This document shows positions 55,306 to 64,000 of a DNA stretch of 64,000 nt, piece by piece (within the stretch, counting starts at the first letter, position 1; the number at the start of each line of letters is the position of its first letter). Source of the stretch: Prionace glauca. Taxonomy: Eukaryota > Chordata > Chondrichthyes > Carcharhiniformes > Carcharhinidae. The stretch is taken from contig CM075760.1 in NCBI GenBank assembly GCA_037974335.1, positions 35,907,609-35,971,608 of the forward strand, in the 5' to 3' direction. Position numbers and translations under genes: made by a program. The notes under the pieces are model-generated. The model had not been told where the DNA came from and did no database searches. It saw nothing but the letters and a program-made list of their open reading frames with translations.

Positions 55306-58300
55306 GCACGCTATTGTCAGGGAAGTTGCATAAATTACCTGTGAGATGGGAATAACAGAAATAATAGATACTATTTCGAGACACACACACAAGCTGCATC
55401 AATTCACAGAGTGATCCCAAATATCATAACAAACTTCTTCATCCTAAACTAATCAACATCTCAATCACGAACTATATCCTAAAAAAATCCTGATCCCTAT
55501 CCACCCACATCATTTCTCAATGTCATCACTCTCTTCAATTTCCTCCAAATAACAAAAAAAAATCACACTGACTCGAAACGTTGGCTCTATTCTCTCTCCA
55601 CACATGCTATCAGACCCGTTGAGTTTTTCCAACATTCATTATTTTTGTTTCAGTTTCCAGAATCTGCAGTATTTTGCTTTTATCAAACTGATGAACATAA
55701 TTGGTGAACTAATTGTTTATCTGTATGAATTGATGATAACTGGGGAATTGGAACAACCTCGCCTGAAAATTCCTCTCCAAGACACTCACAAACATCACTT
55801 GGACCACTCCTTTTCTTATGCTGCGTCGGAGTCCAGGAACACCCTCCCTAAGAGCACGGTCGGTGTACCTACACTGCAGGTTCTGCAGCAATTGAATAAG
55901 GCGGCTCACCACCAGCTTACTGAATGCAATTAGCAATGGGGAATAAATGGGGGCCTCGACAACGTCGCTTTCCTATCATAGAGTAATTTTAAATATACTC
56001 CTCATTATATATGAATGAGATCTGGTGAATGAAATTATTAAATTGCAAATGGATGGTAATTGGTGAAAATAATTACTATCTTTCTGAACTTTTTTTTATA
56101 TTCTCCTTATTCGGTCCAGTGTCATTAATTACTCAGCACTGTCTCAGTTCATGTCTAAGAAGTTCCGATATCAGTAAAACTGTGCGAGACACTGCCTCAG
56201 TTTTATTTCACTTGACAATGTTATTTTTAAAAATGTTTATTTCACGGGATATGGGTCTGATTGGAATTTGGCATTTGACCATCCCCACATGGCACTCGGC
56301 ACTAACACATTACTATTTTCTTGAACCAGGCCCCTGCTTATATTAAAATACAGCCTGGCTCTGTTAATACTCTGCTAGACCAGAGCTCAGTTTACATTGC
56401 ACATGGCATTCTCTCTGGTGATGTAATATTTGATACTCACCCTATATATATTTCACTGTGGCAATTTTGTTCCTGCACTAACTATGCCTCTCTTTGAATT
56501 AGGTTTGTTTTACTCCACGGTTTTGTGAGAAGAAGAGATAATATGTTGGGATAAAAAAGATTGTTATCAGGCAAGATCCAGAAACGGGCAGTATTGGATC
56601 ACTAGTATTTTACTGTGCTGTAATTTTCTTTGTTTTTTTGTTCTTCATTGACAGTGAATGCTACTCAGGACTTGATATCCACTTTCACTGCAGCCAGCAG
56701 AAGTAGATTTCAGATTTCTTTTCCAGTGTCCAAAACCTCACACGGTTTGTCCTTGCAGAAGGATGCAGAGAATTGTGTTCTCCCAGCCACTTTAATCATT
56801 ACTGGCATTGACCAGTGCAGTAAAAACTGAGACCATGTCTAATACAATATAAACGTGGATATGGACAATTGCATAAATAAGATTGCATCGACTTTGATAC
56901 AAACAGAGAGAGATCTAAATTAATATAAACAGAGACAATGTCTCGTTTAATATAAACAGAAACATAGTGACATAGAATATAAGCAGGGACAGCGTCTAAT
57001 TTAGTACAGACAGATAATATATCCAATTTACTATGTGCAAAGACAGACAACATAACATTCTACATGCAAGGTAGAATGAATTAGGGTCCAGTGGAAAATA
57101 AACGAAGGCATGGCTCATAATACGAGCTGACACAGGGTAAATTTACTGTAATATAAAGATACTGGTTCAATCCCCATGAAATTTGTAAAGACGGCCGGCT
57201 CTCCCATCAAACTCTTACAGGACAGGAGTAACATGGGGTTCGCTGCAGAATGCAAAGTCCCCTCTGTACTGGCAAATTAATAACTCCTAAATCAGGAATA
57301 GCATGAATGAGATGCAAAGAGAATCTCCCTCTAAACTATCCAATTCAAACGTTCTTACAACATTATACTGTCTATAAACAGAGTGAAACTCCGTCTATAA
57401 ATCTGTTCAAACAAAATTAAGGCAGAAAGAGCATGGACACTCTTCGATGTAAAAACTCTCCTGCACTCTTCCTTCAGAGATCCAGGAGGCAGGTTTAAAT
57501 TAGTGTTAGGTATAGGAGAAAGAGCCGTCCACACAGTTCCACAAAACACACCCAGGCTAGGTACAGCAGAGATTCGATACGGATTAAATCTTCCCTGACA
57601 AAGATATATCAACCGTTCATAAACCAGGAACAATGAGTTCAGACGCAGAGTAAATATTCCTCCACTCTGTCCAGTCAAATACTCCAAGGACAGGGACAAC
57701 ACCGGCTAAATATAGGGAAAGATTCCACATTGAATCCTTATCACCAGGTGGAACCGAGGTTAGGTGCAGAAGAAAATGTTTCAAGCATTTCAAGATCATT
57801 GATTTCTCAAGAGATCTTTTAGAGTAAATCTCAGTCATGGATTCCAATTTATTGAATTATATTCTTTTAGAAACCTGTACCTGTGGCTGAGAGAATACAT
57901 TGGGCAAACATTGATTTTATCGAGCCCGGGGCAGGCTCGAGGGGCTAGATGGCCTACTCCTGCTCCCATTTCTTACGTTCTTATGTTCTTTTGCTGTGGA
58001 GTGAAGACGATGAACCATCGTGGAGAGACAAGACGCAGAACCAGACAGGAGAAAGACAGAGACAGAGATGAAACACAGGAGATGTTCTGTGTTTTCTGTG
58101 TCATTACATTTCGGGATCAGAGGGATTATTTCCTAATTCTGAACATAGATATCATCATGATATTTTTCCTCACATAACTGATGAATAAATAATGTTGAAA
58201 AACAACCATTACTGAAATCCGTTGATTGATTTGCATGGTTGTCTCTATTTCTGTGTTGTGTTGGTGGGGAAATATTTGTTGTGTTTTTGTCAGTCAACAA

Positions 58301-59907
58301 TCTCATTTGGAATTACTATTCTTGTATTTATTTACATAAATACCTCACTGTTTACAATGAAATGTTCATGACAGAAAAACCAGATAAACCGTCATTTACT
58401 GATCAGTTTCAACTCAAAATAGCGATTTATTTTAAGAATTTTAACAGTTGGTTCAATATGAATAAAACTTTTTGAACATTCATAACTCCGGCTTGTACTT
58501 AACTACAATAAAATAAGACATTTCATTTCAGAATTAGTTCTGAAAGTTCTGATGTCACAATTGATAAAGCATCTGTGAACAGGCAGTTATTCCACTGAAC
58601 GTTAATCTGATTGAGGATTTAATCTGTTTAAACTAGACAAGTTAAATAAATAAAACAGATCTGATGTCTGAAATATTCCTCCACAAATAGTGATCACACT
58701 CACACGAGGGAAGAATAAAAAATATGGTTACACGAAGAGATACAATTATTTTTGCTCCCTCACAGGCGACAGGGAAGCGGGTTCGATTCTAACATTGGGT
58801 GACTGTGTGTGGTTTTCACATTCTATCCATATCCATGTGAGTTCCCTCCGAGTGCTCCAGTTTCCTTCCACAGTCCCAGGATGTGCAGGTTAGGTGGATT
58901 GGCTGTGATAAATTGCCCCTTCGCGCCCAATGATGTGCAAAGTAGAATCATAGAATCCCTACAGTGCAGAAGGAGACCATTCGGTTCATCAAGTCTGCTA
59001 TCCGGCAGAGCATCCTTCCCAGGCCCAATGTAAATTGTCTATGCTAAATTTCCTGTTAGTGTCCAGTAATGTGTAGGTTCGGGGGATTAGCCTGTGAATA
59101 TGTCTGGTTGCCGGGATCGGATGAAAGCTTGCCTAGGTAGGATGCTGTGCTGGAGAGCCCGCTGCAGAGTTATTGGACCGAATGACCATGTTGAACTGTG
59201 GGGATTCTATGATTTTATGCTTCTATGATCAGGCAGAGCAGTGATTATATTCACATTAATCTCAGCGATTCCAAAGTATTACAAATTATGGGGGAATTTG
59301 AATGTATAGAACATTTTACCCGACCTCATGTCGCCCCAAAGTTATTAAAACTCACTGAGGTACCTTTGCTGAATTTACTCGCTGTTCCCATGTTGTAACT
59401 AACCAGGTAAGTTACGTACCACAAACTCCCACAAACCCGGTTGTGATAAATGGCCAACAAATTTGCGATTTTATTTGACAAATGAGGTTTTGGGTCGGAT
59501 ATTGGACAGAACAGACTTCCTGTTCATAATTATATCAAGAGATTTTACATCCTGGCATTGATGTTAAATACGAATCTGGTTCTCTCTCTCTCTCTGATGA
59601 TACCCATTGAGATGTTGAGTAGCACTGTTGCTGTTTTAGTTTTAGATTTCCGGAATCTGCAGCAATTTGCACTGATTTTATTGAATTTCTGGATGCGAGC
59701 GTCACTGACAAAGCTAACATTAATTGGTGATTGTGAACCATCTTGCTGAAACCTGCCCTCTGGATGGGTGACTTTCCACTGCCGCTTTAATACAACTGGG
59801 TGGCTTTCTCGGATATTTCAGTGGTGGTGAAGGGTTATTTTCATCACATGGAACTGGAGTCTGTGTAGGACAGACAGGGGAAAGATAGGAATACTCGGTT
59901 TATAGTT

Positions 59908-60332
59908 ATTTGCAAAGAGAAGATGTTGTTTGAAGTATAAAAACAATTCTGTGGATTCTGGAATTCAAACCCAAAGAGAAAATGCTGGAAAATCTCAGCA
60001 GGCCTGTCAATATTTGTAAGGAGAGGGAACAGCTGACGTTTCGAGTCCAGATGTCCTGAGACTGTCCAGCAATTTCTCTTCACGTTGTTTTAAGTGTCTT
60101 TGGGTGGAATAAATTGATTCTGAATCTCTGGGACGGAGGAATTGTGGGTTGATCCAAGACTATCAAACTGAAGGAGAGACTATAAACACTATCAGGGACG
60201 GGTCGGACCCACACCATCCAGTTGCTGCCCATATTGAACACTTTGTCTTTACAGCTCAGTCTCAGGGAGCCTCAGGGATGCCCGGTTTCTGCCTCTGGCT
60301 GAGTCAACACAACCTCCGATTCGACACTTTAA
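59908..60332 (-). pseudogene. Decayed IGHV relic upstream of cluster 2
   Basis: Partner of 23060-23489. It reads [14 protein letters not shown], a stop, then LRLSCKDKVFNMGSNWMVWV; FR3 remnant LQTTFSL is split off by the same inserted repeat (about 59945-60080). The shared decay shows the gene was dead before the 37-kb duplication. Confidence 0.85.
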
Positions 60333-61099
60333 ACAAAAGCTATGAAAAGAAAACACAACTCACCCCGGACACACTCTCTCACCTTTTTCCATCGGGAACT
60401 AGGTAAAAAACAAATTCTGAGGAGACTACAAACCGACTCAGAAACAATTTCTTTACAGCTGCAATCAGAGTTTTGAATGGATCTACCTCGCATTAAATTG
60501 ATATTTTTCTAGACCCAAGCTGTGACTGCAACATAATATTCTTCACTCTCTCCCTTCCTTCTCTATGCACGGTATGCTCTGTCTGTATAGTGCGCAAGAC
60601 TGTGTACTAATATGTGTGGTAATAATAAATCAAATAAAATATATCAAAAAACACCGAGGATTATTCCCAGTGAATTGATTGCTGACACTGGAATATTCAA
60701 CAGACAGACTAACACTGAGGCAGAAAGAGTGAGATCCATTGGAACGTCTCTGCCACTCCAAAAGGTGAAATTATATTTGAGCCTCTGTTATCGAGAAAAA
60801 AACAATTTGATTGTAAATCAAGTCCCTTAATTCTGCACCTCCTTTCACAAGAGAATAGACATAAAGAAGATGACATTACCTTATCAGGGTAAAAACGCCA
60901 GTCTGATTTACACGTTGCAGCAACAATATAATCCATTTGAAGAATTATTATCGATTTATGTAACTAATTGCTGGGTTGATTTTATTTCAGGTGTGGGTAG
61001 CTGTCACTGTAATTTGGGACTGGATACAAAAAGGAGGGAAGAAATGGCCTAATGTTATCGCTCGGCAATTAATGCACAAACTTAACTAATTTTCTCAGG

Positions 61100-61665
61100 A
61101 CCCGACTTCGAATCCCACCACCACAGATGGTGGGATTTAAATTCAGTAAAAAAAGCATCTGGAAATAAGAATCCACTTATGGTCATGATATCATTGTCGA
61201 TTGTGTAAAAACCTACCTGCTTCACTAATGTATTTTAGAGAAGGGAATCTGCCGTCCTTACCTGGTCTGGCCTATGTTTGATCCAAGAGCCACAGCAATG
61301 TGATTGGCTCTCACTGCCCTCGGACAAGAAGTAGGCAATAAATTCTGATCAACCAAAGGTGCCCATGTCATAGAATCATTACAGAGCAGAAGAAGGCCTT
61401 TTGGCCTATCAGACCCAAACCCACAACATTCCCATCCAAGTCTATCCCCATCACCCCACTTATATTCCCTGCTAATTCTCTTGACACGATTGGACAATTC
61501 ATCATCGTGGATCAACCTAAGCGGCATATCCTTGAACAATGTGAGTAAATGAGCAGGCAATTGGAGAATATGCAGACTCCACACAGACAGACCCAAACTG
61601 GGAGTTGAACCCGGGTATCCTGGTGCTTTGAGGCAGAAACCCTAACATATATGTCACTGTGACAT
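61100..61665. mobile_element. Two SINEs, second one inverted (copy 2)
   Basis: Partner of 24245-24800 with the same arrangement. Confidence 0.75.
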
Positions 61666-63236
61666 CCACAAATTAATTCAAAAAGGACAATCCTCATGTG
61701 ATGCAATATTACACGTTAGATTTCCCCAACGGCTCCTTTATCCTGTGAAAATTAACACTGAAAGAAAACTGGTGGACTTATAATTAATTGAGTTGACAGG
61801 GAAACATGACATCGACATCAACCTTTGACAGAGAATTTATAGAATCCGAATGGACACGGCGATCAGGAAAGTTCTTTGTCAACATCCAAATCATTGCTGC
61901 TCATTTTATTGGCCACCGGCTGTCGAACATTCACTGGTAGTGGGAACTCAGGATATTAGGACTTTGTGGCATATTGCACAATATCACAAAAAATAAATGT
62001 TTTGTCTTCCACTAAACCAGGCCGTTTCTTCACTCATTGGCAGCTATGAGAGCGACTGTTAAATAATCGAAACCAGATTATGCTGGACAACAAAACATGG
62101 TGCTGATCAGGGATAAGAGAGGTTGTCTTTTTAAAGAGGTGCAGAATACTTAGAATATTCCAGGTATCCACGCTTTTCAAGACAATTGTATGATTTTATT
62201 TTACTTTTAATTATTTTCATTTTGGGTCATAGCACTGATCTCATTGGACTCAGGGGGTGGGGAGGTCAAAATCTCTTCCTTGCAGGTCATGAAGTTACTC
62301 ACAAAGTGGCTTTAATTGTTGGAAGGACATTTATTTGGAAGTTATACAAATGAAATAGCATCTGGCCAATTTACTCGTTCGCCATATTGTTTAATCACAG
62401 TGCAGCCCTTAAAATATTTTCTTGGAAGGAATACCATTTAAAAACGTTTCTTTATTATGGGAATCAAGCATTTATTGTATAACTGGATAAGTCCCATTTA
62501 ATCCTTACATATTCACGTTAATCTGTCCCACGCAGTATTTGGCAGCAGTCCAACCTGCTGCCAACTGCCCGAAGATATTTACAGGAAGCATCTGACGGTG
62601 TTTGTTCAGCAAGTCAAAGATCTGTTTCCTCAGTACTGAACAGTTGGCTGCAAGCCAACTTCAAACTCTTAGCATTGTCAATAGAGCCTATTTATAAACA
62701 AATCTGCCCAGCAACAACTGGAGGCAATCTAAATTATTATTTTTAAAGCTGTGAACCGATATGAATGCTTCCCATTCCATTGGAAAAGAAAGCTACCCAG
62801 ATTCTCTGGCACCTTGTTAGTAACAATGATGATCTCTCCAACCCAACAATACATTGAGATGGATGGATAGAAATAAATACAGGCAGATTGTGAGAGTTGA
62901 TTCAGAGAGGTGATATATCTTATACTGCATAAATATGTAGGCTGGTGTTTTATTTCACTTTATTCTTCCATGGGACGTGGGGGTCCCTGGAAAGAACAAC
63001 ATTTGTTTCCTGTGCTTAATTCCTTTTCAGCTGAGTGGTGTGTTAGGGCATCTCAGAAGGCATTGCCCAGTTATATATATGGCGGTCCATCTTGAGTTAC
63101 ACCCTGCTGAGACCACGTAGGGATGGCAGATGTCCTTCACTGGGGAATCAGAGGGTTATCTCGTCGCTATCAGTATGAATCAAAATTTATTGATTGAATT
63201 CAAATTCTACCTGCTGCCATGGTCGGATTTAATCTC

Positions 63237-63278
63237 AATTTAATTTAATTTAATTTAATTTAATTTAATTTAATTTAA
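63237..63278. repeat. (aattt)n microsatellite, long allele
   Basis: About eight units against four to five in copy 1 (26392-26415). Confidence 0.88.
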
Positions 63279-63830
63279 GTCCAGAGATTCACCACCCTTT
63301 GAGTGAAGAAATTCCTCCTCAACTCCATTCTAAACTGCCACCCCCCACCCCCTTATCTTCAGGCTGTGCCCTCTTGTCCTGCTGTCCTTTCTGAGCGGGA
63401 AGAATCTCTCTACCTCTTACCCTATCCATCCCCTTCATTATCTTATGCGTCTCTATAAGATCCCCCCTCATCCTTCTAAATTCCAACGAGTACAGACCCA
63501 GTCTATTCAGCCTCTCTTCAAAGTTCAACCCCTTCATCTCCGGTATCAGCCTAGTGAACCTCCTCTGCACTCCCTCCAAGGCCAAAATATCCTTCCACAA
63601 GTGCGGCGACCAAAACTGCGCACAGTACTCCAGCTGCGGCCTCACCAGTACCCTGTACAGTTGCAGCGAGACCTCCCTGCTTTTATATCCTATCTCCATC
63701 GCTATAAAGGCCAGCATCCCATTCGCCTTCCTGATCACCTGCTGCACCTGCAGACTGGGTTTTTGCGACTCATGCACAAGGACCCCCAGGTCCCTCTGCA
63801 CCATAGCATGCTGCAGCTTTTCCCCCTAGA
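63279..63830 (-). mobile_element. LINE RT C-terminal fragment, longer copy
   Basis: The product runs from VQRDLGVLVHESQKPSLQVQ through VLVRPQLEYCAQFWSPHLWK to RRMRGDLIETHKIMKGMDRV. It continues about 75 bp further 5' than the copy 1 fragment; beyond it is attattta-type AT-rich DNA to about 63915. Confidence 0.85.
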
Positions 63831-64000
63831 AATAGTAATCCCTCCCACTATTATTTATTTTTGAGAATTTATTTATTTTTATTTATTTATTTTTGTGAAT
63901 TTTTACTATTTATTTTTGTGAATGGAGAACTATTGTTAATATTGGCGTCAGGCGATGACCATCTCCAAAAAGGGGGAATCTGACCGTTGCCCCCTGTCAC

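Larger units (their letters stand above)
52440..59890. other. 5' flank of cluster 2: intergenic, repeat-rich
   Basis: Collinear with 15500-22990 apart from the changes listed separately. No gene recognised. Confidence 0.75.
37465..63757 (-). repeat. Segmental duplication copy 2 (IgH cluster 2 and its 5' flank)
   Basis: Partner of 1-26890. It differs from copy 1 by a longer LINE in the C3-C4 intron, a shorter GAGT repeat array in the J-C1 intron, a different D-J region (50927-51288), loss of the sequence matching 16060-16435, an inverted segment at 55123-55305, and an extra LINE at 54580-55025. Confidence 0.93.

Overview
This window comes from a cartilaginous fish, almost certainly a shark or other elasmobranch. 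It holds two tandem IgM heavy-chain (IgH) clusters, both on the minus strand and head to tail. Three things support this: each cluster carries its own V, D, J and four-domain mu constant region instead of one translocon locus; the D segments use 12/22 or 12/12 recombination signals; and the introns are full of SINE and LINE tails typical of elasmobranch genomes. I do not name a species.

Layout. Cluster 2 (right) is complete: leader and VH (52186-51703), D1 (51288-51274), a germline-joined D2-J (50898-50850), a J-C1 intron of about 9.9 kb, C1 (40956-40657), C2 (40253-39939), C3 (39022-38714), C4 with secretory tail (37492-37101), and membrane exons TM1 (33542-33415) and TM2 (33280-33272). Cluster 1 (left) starts 18 kb further along the minus strand: leader and VH (15249-14767), one 25-bp D with 12-bp spacers on both sides (14353-14329), J (13937-13893), C1 (3035-2736), C2 (2331-2017), C3 (1101-793) and the first 28 bases of C4, where the window ends. 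The repeat unit is about 37 kb (VH to VH 36,936 bp). Positions 1 to about 26,890 align with about 37,465 to 63,757. The stretch from 27,000 to 37,460 (membrane exons, CpG-rich intercluster DNA, TG repeats) is present once because its other copy lies outside the window.

Main result. The two clusters were joined in the germline in different ways. Cluster 1 has a D flanked by the 5' signal of D1 and a 3' 12-signal like that of D2, followed by a J with a 23-signal: V, D1D2, J. Cluster 2 has a D1 with 12/22 signals, then a J preceded by a 12-signal: V, D1, D2J. Each copy keeps exactly the spacer DNA that the other has lost. This implies that both joins happened after the 37-kb duplication, probably by RAG activity in germ cells. 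Both clusters should still rearrange and encode H chains.

Other structure. About 1 kb 5' of C1 each cluster has a 0.75-kb array of ~20-bp repeats that is G-rich on the coding strand and contains GAGCT and GGGG, resembling a mammalian switch region in sequence, strand and position. Further 5' are long arrays of the opposite skew. Each unit also carries a decayed VH pseudogene about 8 kb upstream of the working VH, a trace of an older duplication. The rest is intron and intergenic DNA with SINE and LINE fragments, minisatellites and TG repeats. I see no genes of other families.
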